Positions 33,259 through 41,681 of a stretch of 64,000 bases of DNA are shown piece by piece. Below the pieces are notes generated by a model. The model worked only from the letters and a program-made list of their open reading frames with translations, did not search any database and was not told where the DNA came from. Location: assembly GCA_963794615.1 (NCBI GenBank), contig CAWCEP010000011.1, positions 1 through 64,000 on the forward strand, written 5' to 3'. Within the stretch, counting starts at the first letter, position 1. Each line of letters starts with the position of its first letter. The stretch comes from Chersky-840 sp963794615 (GTDB lineage: Bacteria; Actinomycetota; Acidimicrobiia; Acidimicrobiales; UBA8190). Position numbers and translations under genes: made by a program.

Positions 33259-34062
33259 ATGAGGGATGACAGAAGTTCAACGTCACCGCGCTTCGACGGC
33301 AAGATCGCCGTCGTAACCGGGGTGTCATCGGGGATCGGGCGGCGCGTGGCTCTGGATCTGGCGGAGCGTGGCGCCACCGTGGTGGGATTGGCGCGACGCC
33401 AGGACCTCCTCGCCGAGGTCGAAGGGTTGCTGCGTTCTTCGAGTCCAAACAGCGTCACCAGAGTCTGTGATGTCGGGGACACGGGGACGTACGAACGCGT
33501 CCTTGCCGAGATCGAAGAGCTGCACGGTCGGATCGACGTGCTCATCAACAACGCCGGAATCGAGCAACTCACACCCGTCGAGGACGGGCTGTCGCAGGCA
33601 TTCCGTCACATCTTCGACGTCAATGTCTTCGGTGTCGTCGCCGGATCTCTCGCCGTCATGCCGGGGATGATGGCGCGGCGATCCGGGATCATCGTCAATG
33701 TGTCCTCGGACTCGGCGCGCGCGCCCGAACCGGGTCACGGAGCATATGCAGCCTCGAAAGCTGCGGTGGCGGCGTTCACGGAGGCGATCGCCCACGAGGT
33801 CGCCGGCCGTGGGGTCCACGTCCATGTGCTCTACCCGGCGTGGGTAGCCACCGCAATGGGAATGTCGGGAATGGACGACGGCGGAGCGCTCCCCCCGAAG
33901 ATGGTCAGACGGACCGAGTCTCAAGTGTCGGCTCTGGTGCTCCGGCGCATGGGCGGTCCACGCATCGAGATCAATGCGGCCGCGCTGCCCCTTCTGGCTC
34001 CCATCGGGCGCACGGTGGCGCCCCTGGCGTACCAAAAGGCCATGCGTCATCGGGCCCATTGA
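33259..34062 (+). CDS. SDR family oxidoreductase
   Basis: A 267-residue classical short-chain dehydrogenase. It has the cofactor motif VVTGVSSGIGRRVAL, NNAGIEQL, the catalytic Ser in GIIVNVSSDSARA and the active-site YAASKAAVAAFTEA (YxxxK). The Arg after the glycine motif and the ARRQ after strand 2 suggest NADP preference. The C-terminal hydrophobic stretch (INAAALPLLAPIGRTVAPL) may contact membrane. Substrate unknown. It is transcribed after the phospholipase gene but has its own leaderless promoter. Confidence 0.93.
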   Translation: MRDDRSSTSPRFDGKIAVVTGVSSGIGRRVALDLAERGATVVGLARRQDLLAEVEGLLRSSSPNSVTRVCDVGDTGTYERVLAEIEELHGRIDVLINNAGIEQLTPVEDGLSQAFRHIFDVNVFGVVAGSLAVMPGMMARRSGIIVNVSSDSARAPEPGHGAYAASKAAVAAFTEAIAHEVAGRGVHVHVLYPAWVATAMGMSGMDDGGALPPKMVRRTESQVSALVLRRMGGPRIEINAAALPLLAPIGRTVAPLAYQKAMRHRAH

Positions 34063-34080
34063 ACGCCGTGCAAAAAGCAG

Positions 34081-34335
34081 TCAGCCAGTTGGCTGCTGTG
34101 TCCGGGAGTCATCCAACGTCTTGACGGCGGTCACCGACGACAGGGGGGCATAAATGGTCTCCTGATTGCGGGTCGACCCGGTCGGGCCAGTCTGAAATCC
34201 GATCCCTGGCACCGAATGCTCAGGGTCGAGATCGAACGGGATCGACACCAGGCTGGAGCGCCTGACCGTGTGCCACGTCCCGTCGATCAGTATCTCCGTG
34301 ACCTTGTCCACCTCGATGCCCGTTTTGTCGTCCAC
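34081..34335 (-). CDS. Small hypothetical protein
   Basis: 84 residues, soluble, beta-rich, with a central HTVRRSSLVSIPFDLDP and an acidic N-terminus. GTG 34335 follows GAGGAGG at good spacing, which is the main support. No known motif. It is convergent with the SDR gene. Confidence 0.65.
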   Translation of the reverse strand: MDDKTGIEVDKVTEILIDGTWHTVRRSSLVSIPFDLDPEHSVPGIGFQTGPTGSTRNQETIYAPLSSVTAVKTLDDSRTQQPTG

Positions 34336-34682
34336 GATCCTGCCTCCTCGTGCCTGCCGAGGCTACGTCATCCCGTCAACACTCCAGCTTGGACGATGGA
34401 CGGCGGTGCGAGGCACACGGGCCCACTCCCCTCCATTGCCGAGTGCACAGAGCCCGCGACGGGGTCCAAGTCGGTGGCATCGCGGAGCAGGGCCGCGATC
34501 GTCGCTGGGAGCGGCCGACGCAGCGGCGAAGCACTGGTCGTTGCCGAGAGGCTCGTCGACGGGCTCGACCCCCGAGCTGAGGTCCGAAATGCGCTTTCGT
34601 CTTCCAACCACGGGGGCGGAACTCGAAAATGCACCACACATTGAGTTTGTGCGTTCGCACATTCTCGATGTACGCTCCGGGA
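34336..34682. other. Divergent intergenic region before the DeoR gene
   Basis: 347 nt with no supported gene. A minus-strand frame of 89 residues (34368-34637) lacks a ribosome site and any recognisable motif. The right end holds the DeoR promoter and operator. Confidence 0.45.
34647..34676 (+). promoter_or_regulatory. Promoter with overlapping operator for the DeoR-type gene
   Basis: TTGTGC (34647-34652), an 18-nt spacer and TACGCT (34671-34676), which ends 6 nt before the ATG, form a leaderless promoter. The palindrome TGTGCG-TT-CGCACA (34648-34661) covers the -35 box, a position suited to autorepression by the encoded regulator. Confidence 0.55.
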
Positions 34683-35438
34683 ATGGACGGGCAGACGCGA
34701 CTGAGCGCCCTGGTCGAGATGCTTCAGCGAGACGGTCGGGTCGAGGTAGCCAACGCCGCTGCATCGTTCGGAACGGCGGAAATGACCATTCGCCGCGATC
34801 TCGATCGACTCGTTGAACTGGGAGTGGCGCGGCGGGTCCGCGGAGGTGCAACCAGCCTTTTGATGCGCGGCGAAGAACTGCCCTTCTCCATGCGCGCCTT
34901 GGAGAACACCGACACCAAGGTACGCATCGGTGAGGAGATCGCGCGGGTGCTACGCGATGGCGAGGCCGTGCTCCTCGACAGTGGCACCACGACGATGGAG
35001 GTCGGTCGCACCCTCCTCGGTCGGCGGCTCACCGTCATGCCGATGTCCTTGCACGCCGCGTTCCTCCTATCGGCAAGTAGTGCTGTCAACCTGTTGATCC
35101 CGGGCGGTGAACCCCGGCCCGGGGAGTTGGCGATGACCGGGCCCTTGACGCTCGCCAGCATCGGCGCTCTCCGGTTCGACACGGTTGTGCTGAGTTGTTG
35201 CGGCCTGAGCGAGGGCCGCGTCACAACACACGACCTCGGCGATGCCGACGTGAAGCAGGCAATGCTTCGATCGTCGGCCCGCGTGATCCTCGCCGCCGAC
35301 AGCTCCAAGTTTCAAGAGACGGCGATGGCCGTGGTGTGCGAGCTATCTGACGTGGACATGATCGTCACCGACACTCGGGCACCGATCGAATCCCTCGACG
35401 CGCTGCGAGCCTCCGGCATCGAGGTCCGATGTGTCTGA
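34683..35438 (+). CDS. DeoR/GlpR family transcriptional regulator
   Basis: 251 residues. The N-terminal winged helix is RLSALVEMLQRDGRVEVANA then GTAEMTIRRDLDRLVELGVA, the DeoR signature. The C-terminal sugar-phosphate sensing domain has LDSGTTTMEVGRTL and a late ADSSKFQETAMAVVC, as in GlpR/FruR-type DeoR members. It should sense a phosphorylated sugar. Its end overlaps the MFS transporter gene by 8 nt, so it probably controls that transporter and itself. Confidence 0.94.
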   Translation: MDGQTRLSALVEMLQRDGRVEVANAAASFGTAEMTIRRDLDRLVELGVARRVRGGATSLLMRGEELPFSMRALENTDTKVRIGEEIARVLRDGEAVLLDSGTTTMEVGRTLLGRRLTVMPMSLHAAFLLSASSAVNLLIPGGEPRPGELAMTGPLTLASIGALRFDTVVLSCCGLSEGRVTTHDLGDADVKQAMLRSSARVILAADSSKFQETAMAVVCELSDVDMIVTDTRAPIESLDALRASGIEVRCV

Positions 35439-36678
35439 TCGTCCCGGGTCTCCTCCGAACACAAGGGAAGAGCCGCCGAACGTGGGCCGTTGGCCATGGG
35501 TCGCAACGGTCGCCACATTCTTCGCCCATGGGTTGTTGTTCGCCTCCTGGACTGCACACATCCCTCAAGTCAAGGACCACCTGCACCTGACCAACGCCGC
35601 CCTCGGCATCGCCCTCCTCGGCGCACCCGTTGGATCGGTGCTGGCGATGCTCGTGTCGGCTCGCCTCCTCTCCCGCCTTGGCAGCAGGCGCATGGTTCGT
35701 GTCGGGTTGCTCGGGTACTGCGCGGCGGGAACCCTTGTGGGCTTGGCCGGCTCCCTCTCGACCCTGTTCCTCGCCATGTTCGTCTGGGGCGCCTTCCAAG
35801 GAGCCCTCGACGTGTCGATGAACACGCAGGCCGTCGTCGTGGAACAGCGGGGCGGACGCCCCATGATGTCCGGGTTTCACGGGTGCTGGAGCATGGGCGC
35901 ATTTGCTGGCGCCGGCTTGGGTGTCATCGGTGTCGCTGCCGGCCTCTCACTGAGCCTTCAGCTGGTCCTCCTCGGGGTTCCCGTCCTGGTGGTGGTGGGA
36001 GGCTTGACCGCCAAGATGCTCCCCGACCCCACATCAACCGTCGCAAAGCGTCTCGGCGGCCATTCGTCGCTTCGCCGGCTGTCGCGGCCTTTGCTCGCCC
36101 TGGGTGCCATTGCGTTCGCGTCGATGCTCTGCGAAGGGGCCTGTGCCGACTGGGCCTCGGTCTACCTACGGGGACCCTTGCAGTCCAGCTCGGCCATCGC
36201 CGGCCTCGGCTACACCGCCTTTGCCCTGGCAATGGTGAGCATCCGGTTGTCGGGCAACCGCCTGCTCGTCCGGTTCCGGGCGCAGCGGTTGCTCCCGGGC
36301 CTAGCGGCAATCGCGACCCTTGGGTTCGTCGCCGGACTCCTCAGCCATCGAGTGGGTACCGCCATCGTGGGCTTCGCGTGCCTCGGAATCGGTCTGGCCT
36401 TGATCGTTCCCACCGTGTTCAGCGCAGCTGGCCGACTGCGCGGCATCAACCCGGGCACGGCGATCGCCGCCGTCTCGGCCTGCGGATGGATGGGGTTCGT
36501 GTGCGGACCACCCCTGATCGGCGAGCTGGCCTCGGCAACATCGTTGCCGGCCGCACTGGGCGTGCTGCCCGTGCTCACGGCCTGCATCGTCGTGTCCACC
36601 GGGTTCGCGCTGGCTTTCCACCCCAACCCGTCAGGTGTGGCGCAGTCAGCCCACCACACCGGAGCAGCACCGACATGA
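35431..36678 (+). CDS. MFS transporter (sugar-type, 12 TM)
   Basis: 415 residues with twelve predicted helices, the MFS motif-A-like RLLSRLGSRRMVRVG between helices 2 and 3, and a second-half start at about residue 220. The sequence style (WTAHIPQVKDHLHLTNAALG, CEGACADWASVYLR) matches the FucP/YbjJ-like branch of MFS seen next to sugar regulators. The GTG start overlaps the DeoR stop (GTGTCTGA), giving translational coupling. Likely sugar or sugar-derivative uptake or efflux. Confidence 0.92.
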   Translation: MSDRPGSPPNTREEPPNVGRWPWVATVATFFAHGLLFASWTAHIPQVKDHLHLTNAALGIALLGAPVGSVLAMLVSARLLSRLGSRRMVRVGLLGYCAAGTLVGLAGSLSTLFLAMFVWGAFQGALDVSMNTQAVVVEQRGGRPMMSGFHGCWSMGAFAGAGLGVIGVAAGLSLSLQLVLLGVPVLVVVGGLTAKMLPDPTSTVAKRLGGHSSLRRLSRPLLALGAIAFASMLCEGACADWASVYLRGPLQSSSAIAGLGYTAFALAMVSIRLSGNRLLVRFRAQRLLPGLAAIATLGFVAGLLSHRVGTAIVGFACLGIGLALIVPTVFSAAGRLRGINPGTAIAAVSACGWMGFVCGPPLIGELASATSLPAALGVLPVLTACIVVSTGFALAFHPNPSGVAQSAHHTGAAPT

Positions 36679-36753
36679 CGAAGAGGCGGCGCGAACCATC
36701 GGAAACTATGGTTCTGAGCTAACGCGGAACTCCATTGACCCGAAAGGCAGCAT

Positions 36754-38139
36754 GTGAGTCGGCTGAATCGATGCCAGTGGGGTCGCCCCCTGTCCCGCCG
36801 TGTCCCTTTGCGCCTCGGATACGGCGCCACGGCTCTGGTGGCGGTGCTCTTGAGCGTCGCTACGGCGGGAAGCGCATCGGCCGCCGCCGGAAGGTGGATC
36901 ACCTTCTCCAACCCCACGTCCGGCCACCCGTACCGACACGGTGCGGTGCCCCTCCGTTCCTCGTCTGCTCCTCCGTCCACGACGAACAATGCTCGGAACA
37001 CAGTGCGCTCGACGCCGATTGGACGCGTCACTGCGGGGGCAGTGCTTAGGAACCCTGTCAGTTTCGGCGGTGGTCCCGTCCTGACGGCGTCTCCCCAGGT
37101 CTACCTGGTGTTCTGGGGTTCTCAGTGGGGGAACCAAAGCACCGGCACCGGCGGATACAAGGTGTATGCCGGCGACCCCGACGGCCTCGCCCCCCACCTG
37201 CAGGCCTTCTTCGACGGGCTCGGCACGAACAACGAGGCCTGGAGCGCGATCGTCACCCAGTACTGCCAGGGAGTCCCCATCGGCGCCAAGACGTGCCCTG
37301 CGTCAGCTTCGACGAACCATGTCGCCTACCCCAGCACCACGGTGCTGGGTGGAGTGTGGGAGGACACCTCCGCCGGCTTCACGGCTGCCACCGCCGCGCA
37401 GATTGCACAAGAAGCCGCGAAGGCAGCGCTTCATTTCTCGAATCCCCCCGGCGCTCAATACGTCATCGTCTCACCGACCGGCACCGACCCTGACAACTGG
37501 CTCAGCCCCCGGGGTGGATATTGCGCCTACCACGACAACACCGCAGACCTCCTGGGTTCGAGCGCGCCCAACGTCCCGTACACCAATCTGCCCTATGTCC
37601 CCGACGTCGGTGCCGAATGCAGCTCATTCCCACAACCGCGTGTCCTTGACGGCGCTGACGAGACGATCAGCCACGAATACGCCGAAGTGCTCACCGACCC
37701 CTTTCCGTCGTCAGGATGGACCGACCGACGCGGCAAAGAGGTCGCCGACAAATGTGAAAACCTCATTGGCGGCCAACCCGGTGGTTCGGCGTATGTGACG
37801 CTGGCCACCGGTACCTTCGCCGTTCAGGGCGTCTGGGCCAACGATCTCGGCACGAGAGGTGGCTGCGAGACTGTCCATTCACCGATCTTGACGGTCAACC
37901 CCGGGAAGCAGAGGGGCGTCACCGGGACCCCCGCGACGCTTCAAGTGAGCGCTTCCGATGTGCGAGGCCGCTCCCTCACCTTCACTGCCGCAGGTTTGCC
38001 CGTGGGCCTTACGATCAACCCGGCAACCGGGCTCATCGCCGGCACGCCGCAGGGGCGAGGCCGCTCCGTGGTCACGATCGTGGTTTCAGACGGTGCGGCG
38101 AACAGCACCATCACCTTCGACTGGACGATCAGGCGATAA
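36754..38139 (+). CDS. Secreted protein with HEYAE motif and C-terminal Ig-like module
   Basis: 461 residues with a signal peptide ending near residue 45 (AGSASAAAG). The central domain begins VYLVFWGSQWG and contains ISHEYAEVLTDPFPSSGW, where HEYAE followed by TDP looks like a zinc-binding helix of a metalloprotease-like fold; similar motifs occur in bacterial homologues of plant EXORDIUM proteins. Several Cys may form disulfides. The last 85 residues are a putative Ig module (LTFTAAGLPVGLTINPATGL, IAGTPQGRG) related to those at 58.4 and 60.8 kb. GTG 36754 is used since ATG 36752 runs into a stop. Confidence 0.8.
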   Translation: MSRLNRCQWGRPLSRRVPLRLGYGATALVAVLLSVATAGSASAAAGRWITFSNPTSGHPYRHGAVPLRSSSAPPSTTNNARNTVRSTPIGRVTAGAVLRNPVSFGGGPVLTASPQVYLVFWGSQWGNQSTGTGGYKVYAGDPDGLAPHLQAFFDGLGTNNEAWSAIVTQYCQGVPIGAKTCPASASTNHVAYPSTTVLGGVWEDTSAGFTAATAAQIAQEAAKAALHFSNPPGAQYVIVSPTGTDPDNWLSPRGGYCAYHDNTADLLGSSAPNVPYTNLPYVPDVGAECSSFPQPRVLDGADETISHEYAEVLTDPFPSSGWTDRRGKEVADKCENLIGGQPGGSAYVTLATGTFAVQGVWANDLGTRGGCETVHSPILTVNPGKQRGVTGTPATLQVSASDVRGRSLTFTAAGLPVGLTINPATGLIAGTPQGRGRSVVTIVVSDGAANSTITFDWTIRR

Positions 38140-38200
38140 CAAGGCCCCCAGGCGTGCTCGGCGAGTCGCCGCGTGCCGACGATCAGGCTCCGTTGGCCCC

Positions 38201-38206
38201 TAGCAT
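38201..38206 (+). promoter_or_regulatory. -10 box for leaderless small gene
   Basis: TAGCAT ends 7 nt before the ATG at 38214. Confidence 0.5.
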
Positions 38207-38213
38207 GGGCTCC

Positions 38214-38408
38214 ATGACAGACGATGCGTCCCCCCACGACCTCACGTCGTTGTTGGTGGCCGCCGAGGACATTCGAGACGGCCGACGCGCCGTGCCGTTC
38301 ACTCGGGACGAGCTGTACCGGCTCTGCAATGAGCTCAAGCGGGCCATCGCTCTGCTCGGCGCCGACGAGGGTGAGTCCCTTGACCGAGAGGAAGAGCTGG
38401 ACCTCTAG
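38214..38408 (+). CDS. Small helical acidic protein
   Basis: 64 residues: DLTSLLVAAEDIRDGRRAVP, FTRDELYRLCNELKRAIALL and an acidic tail. The helices are amphipathic with no membrane segment. ATG 38214 fits the leaderless promoter; an in-frame ATG at 38205 overlaps the -10 box and is unlikely. No family recognised. Confidence 0.7.
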   Translation: MTDDASPHDLTSLLVAAEDIRDGRRAVPFTRDELYRLCNELKRAIALLGADEGESLDREEELDL

Positions 38409-38533
38409 CTCCCGTGGCCCGCTCGGAGGCACGAATGCGCCCCACGCGGCGGCCTTCGCGCACTGCTCGGGAACTCCGAGCCGATGTCGATCGTCTGAAC
38501 GGGTGGAGCGTCGCGCCAGAAGCCGGGTGAATC

Positions 38534-38884
38534 GTGCGTCACTGGTTGCAGCTGATCGTGGTGGCGGCGGCGATTGCCGTATCGACCGACGCTTGCGCGA
38601 GCGCGACGGGGACCGCCCAGGGCCGAGTTCTGGTCTTCGGTCCGGTGCCGCAATCCAGGGGCACGACCACATTGCCAGTGGCACGATTCTCGAGCACGGT
38701 GGAGGCAAAGAGCGCAACACTGATCGTGGGAAGGGAGAAGGTCCTGCCGGGGGCGCAGTTCCATTTCGTGCTCGCCCCCGGGGCCTATGTGCTTTCCGTG
38801 GCCGGAGTCCCGTTCTGTCGTACGCCGATCAGGATCGTGGCGGGACGGACGTCCCAGGAAAATGTCCGTTGCGTCGAGCCGTAG
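38534..38884 (+). CDS. Small exported protein, possibly lipoprotein
   Basis: 116 residues with an N-terminal hydrophobic signal (LQLIVVAAAIAVSTDACASA). The Cys in STDAC is in a weak lipobox position, so lipid attachment is possible but not certain. The rest is a small beta-rich domain with a Cys pair (VPFCRTP, NVRCVEP). GTG 38534 has a GGGTGA upstream. Function unknown. Confidence 0.65.
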   Translation: MRHWLQLIVVAAAIAVSTDACASATGTAQGRVLVFGPVPQSRGTTTLPVARFSSTVEAKSATLIVGREKVLPGAQFHFVLAPGAYVLSVAGVPFCRTPIRIVAGRTSQENVRCVEP

Positions 38885-38950
38885 TCCCGCTCCGAATTGT
38901 CGACAGGGATGTCACCTGAGGACTGGTGAGAGGCAGCCCCTCTGGCTCGC

Positions 38951-39859
38951 CTAGAAGACGGCGATCGGGTTGATCGGCGAGGCCGTGCCCTGGTGCAGCA
39001 CCAACGGCGCCACCGTCAGCAGGAACACCCAGCGACTGGTCGCCGCGCTTACGCGGGCCAGCTCGTCGAGGTCGAGGTTGTCAAGAAGGTGGATGCCCAT
39101 GGCCACGATGGCGACGGTGTGGATCGGCATGGGGACGTTCTTCACGCGCGAAGGCCATACGTCGGAGATCCCGTCACTGCCCAGCAGCGCAATCTCGCGT
39201 TCATGGAGCCACGCCAGACACGAGGCGTCGAGGCCCGCCATTCCATCGGTCGGGCTCCACGGGCCGTGCTGCTCGCGCCATCGCCAGCGACCCGTTCGCA
39301 CCAGGAGCGCATCGCCGCACTGGACCGAGACCCCCGTAGCGCGCTCCGCCTCTTCTAGGTCCTCGGGGAAGATGGGCTCGCCCGGCTCGAGCGCCTCCAC
39401 GCCACGAACAGCCGGGATGTCGATCAGGAGCCCCCGAGTGACGATGCCCGCTCGCAGATGATGGATGCCCAGCTTGCTGGCCCCGTGAGCGGTCACCGCA
39501 CCGGTTCCGTACCCGTTGTACATCTTGCCCTCGTGAAAGATGTGGCAGAGGGCGTCGATGTGACTCGTCGCGTAACCGTGCGGGGCAAGGGCGAAGTAGT
39601 CGGCGCCGTACCCCTCGGTGGCGGTGCCGGTCATGTGATGGACGACGGGATTGAGGTTGTCAGGGGCCGGCTGGGTCGGAAGGGGGCGGGAACACGACAC
39701 CGTCAGGCCCGACCGCACGGAGGACACCGCTGCCGCCGTCACCTCGGGCGTGACGAAGTTCAGGGTTCCGAGCTGGTCGTCCTCTCCCCATCGCCCCCAG
39801 TTGGACAGTCGATGATGGAGACTCGCTACCTCGCCTGCGCTCATGGGCTCGCGCTGCAT
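38951..39859 (-). CDS. Cyclase family protein (kynurenine formamidase-like)
   Basis: 302 residues of the metal-dependent cyclase/formamidase family. The metal-binding motif is SHIDALCH (HxDxxxH), with GDALLVRTGRW and the conserved SDGISDVWP later. Family members hydrolyse amide or ester bonds (N-formylkynurenine, isatin) or cyclise polyketides. The frame extends upstream to 40000, but ATG 39859 has TACCGT 6 nt before it and starts the conserved part. Single-gene unit. Confidence 0.9.
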   Translation of the reverse strand: MQREPMSAGEVASLHHRLSNWGRWGEDDQLGTLNFVTPEVTAAAVSSVRSGLTVSCSRPLPTQPAPDNLNPVVHHMTGTATEGYGADYFALAPHGYATSHIDALCHIFHEGKMYNGYGTGAVTAHGASKLGIHHLRAGIVTRGLLIDIPAVRGVEALEPGEPIFPEDLEEAERATGVSVQCGDALLVRTGRWRWREQHGPWSPTDGMAGLDASCLAWLHEREIALLGSDGISDVWPSRVKNVPMPIHTVAIVAMGIHLLDNLDLDELARVSAATSRWVFLLTVAPLVLHQGTASPINPIAVF

Positions 39860-39865
39860 GTGCCT

Positions 39866-39871
39866 ACGGTA
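39866..39871 (-). promoter_or_regulatory. -10 box for leaderless cyclase gene
   Basis: TACCGT on the minus strand ends 6 nt before the ATG at 39859. Confidence 0.5.
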
Positions 39872-40117
39872 ACCGGACACCGGCAAAGATGATCCTCGCG
39901 TCTTCACGTCCGTGCAACTCACATCGGCGCGAAGGCTGAGGCGGCATGACCTACGAGGTCGGGCTCCGTCCGACGATGAACCAGTGCGATGGCCAACCAC
40001 ACCACCCGTCCCGCGCCTCGCTGCTGTTGCACAAAGGTGGTCATCCGTACCTCCGCGCCCTCGACGCGGAGTACCTTTGGCGTCGCAGGCACACGGCCCC
40101 GAAACCGCGTCGAAGCT

Positions 40118-40936
40118 TTACCCGGCGTGGTGGCGTCTATGAGTCCGGCGAACCGGCACGATCCGGCCTGAACAGAATCCGGCAGGGTCATGCCCGTAGT
40201 GACCGGAAGCCCACGGAGATCGAATCACGGCCCTGGCGAAGCTGACGCAGGACGCTTTCCCCGATCCAAGCAACCGCAACACTCGCGAGTAGGACGGATT
40301 GGAAAGGAGCGTCGCTGCCGTCGCGGCAACACCCGAAGCCAGAGTTGGAAAGATCGGAATACCGGTGTCTTGTCCGCTCGTCGTGATCTGGTGAGGATAC
40401 GCGGCTGAACCATGAGAGGTGTTGAGCGGGTTGTTGGCCCACAGCCCTCCCTCGTTCGCCATCCACCTCGTCAGCAAGTTGATGTTGGTCGCCGTCACCG
40501 GAGCCGTGTATCTCCCCTTGGAACTCAGCCCGATCGCCGAGAGCAGGCTCACTGCGACGGTGGCGCTCTCGGTCGATTCGGTCCCAACCTGGGAAGAGAC
40601 GACTGCTCGCGAAGTTGCACGTAGAGGTGGTGCAGCTTTGATCGTCGTGGTCGGGAGCACGGGCGATGTGGAGCTCGTCACATCACTGCTGGACGTAACC
40701 GGCACAGTGATGGGGACAACTTGCCCCGGGTTCGTTGGGACCGTCGTGGTCCGCACCGTGTACGAGGCGGCCGGGTGGACTCCACTGCTCTGATTATTCG
40801 TTGGTCGGCTCGTCCTCGCCGGAGTCGATCCGGTCGCCGTCGAGACCACGAACCATGATCCGAAGAGGACGGCGCCAACGACAGCAGCCGTCATCGTTGC
40901 CCGCCGACGACGGCCCATTCCTGGCTGTCCCCCCAT
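40118..40936 (-). CDS. Membrane-anchored lysozyme-like domain protein
   Basis: 272 residues: basic N-terminus, one membrane helix (TMTAAVVGAVLFGSWFVVST), a Thr/Ser/Val linker, then a C-terminal domain of about 120 residues with LLTRWMANEGGLWANNPLNT. WxxxEGG...NNPLNT is the core seen in small lysozyme-like or transglycosylase domains of actinobacterial mobile and envelope proteins, with the Glu as candidate catalytic acid. ATG 40936 follows GAGGAGTG. It may act on peptidoglycan outside the membrane; activity is inferred. Confidence 0.75.
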   Translation of the reverse strand: MGGQPGMGRRRRATMTAAVVGAVLFGSWFVVSTATGSTPARTSRPTNNQSSGVHPAASYTVRTTTVPTNPGQVVPITVPVTSSSDVTSSTSPVLPTTTIKAAPPLRATSRAVVSSQVGTESTESATVAVSLLSAIGLSSKGRYTAPVTATNINLLTRWMANEGGLWANNPLNTSHGSAAYPHQITTSGQDTGIPIFPTLASGVAATAATLLSNPSYSRVLRLLGSGKASCVSFARAVIRSPWASGHYGHDPAGFCSGRIVPVRRTHRRHHAG

Positions 40937-40994
40937 GTCCCACTCCTCGACCGGATATTAGGAGGGCGCCGTCCCGGTGCCCATGGGTCGGCAT

Positions 40995-41023
40995 TTGCAT
41001 TGAGTCGATACCGAACGTATGTT
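40995..41023 (+). promoter_or_regulatory. Promoter of small helical gene at 41031
   Basis: TTGCAT (40995-41000), a 17-nt spacer and TATGTT (41018-41023), 7 nt before ATG 41031, indicate a leaderless promoter. Confidence 0.5.
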
Positions 41024-41030
41024 CCCCTCC

Positions 41031-41204
41031 ATGGATCGGCTCTCCGAACTCGAATCCATGAGGCGCTCCATCGCCATGCTCAACCCCCGGACGTCGGCCC
41101 TGGACAGGGAGGAGGCGATGGCACTGCTCGAGGAGCTTCAGGACGTGGAGCGGAAGCTGTTGACCCTGCGACGCGAACTGCGGAGGCTCCTGGACGAAGG
41201 GTGA
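41031..41204 (+). CDS. 57-residue helical protein
   Basis: The sequence is two charged helices (LSELESMRRSIAMLNPRTSA, LLEELQDVERKLLTLRRELR) and is likely a coiled-coil hairpin. ATG 41031 is preferred to ATG 41019 because the latter lies inside the -10 box. A truncated copy of its first 17 codons occurs at 56285. Function unknown. Confidence 0.72.
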   Translation: MDRLSELESMRRSIAMLNPRTSALDREEAMALLEELQDVERKLLTLRRELRRLLDEG

Positions 41205-41230
41205 GGATTCGGAGGGACGGCACGGTCCCC

Positions 41231-41638
41231 TCACGCGATCCAGCGGCTCAGTGCCTGGACGAGTCCATCGAGGTCAGCCACGGTGACAGTCAGCGCGGAG
41301 TGGCCCTTTCGACTGAGTGGCGACGGGACCTTGCCAGCGAAGTGGACGCACACACCGGCTTCCGTGTTGGTCCCGAAGCTCAAGCCGTCGTCGACAAACG
41401 AGGCCCGAGCCCCGATTGCGGTCCACCACCGATAGTCCCGGGTGATGTGGGCTCCGGTCACATTGCCGAGTGGAGTCTCCAGGCGGATGAACCCGAAGGA
41501 TGCCTTGAAGGGGCCGTCGTCGGTGATTGTGGCACCGTCTCTCGATGGTCGAACACCGAACGGGAGCCACATAGGCGCGAACTTGACGTCGAATGCGTAG
41601 CGGAAGAGCCTGTTCATGAGGTCACGCTGCAACCCCAT
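41231..41638 (-). CDS. Conserved hypothetical protein
   Basis: 135 residues, soluble, beta-rich, with strongly patterned segments (MNRLFRYAFDVKFAPMWLPF, GFIRLETPLGNVTGAHITRD, YRWWTAIGARASFVDDGLSF). These have the look of a well conserved actinobacterial family of unknown function. A start at the internal Met (MNRLF) is possible. It is convergent with the 41031 gene. Confidence 0.8.
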   Translation of the reverse strand: MGLQRDLMNRLFRYAFDVKFAPMWLPFGVRPSRDGATITDDGPFKASFGFIRLETPLGNVTGAHITRDYRWWTAIGARASFVDDGLSFGTNTEAGVCVHFAGKVPSPLSRKGHSALTVTVADLDGLVQALSRWIA

Positions 41639-41681
41639 CTCGTCCTTGATGGCCGCGGCCCGGGTAGGACGGTTGCTTGGG

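Noticed and set aside
34368..34637. Minus-strand frame of 89 codons beside the DeoR gene
   Set aside because: No ribosome site or -10 box and no recognisable motif; kept only as a note in the intergenic entry.
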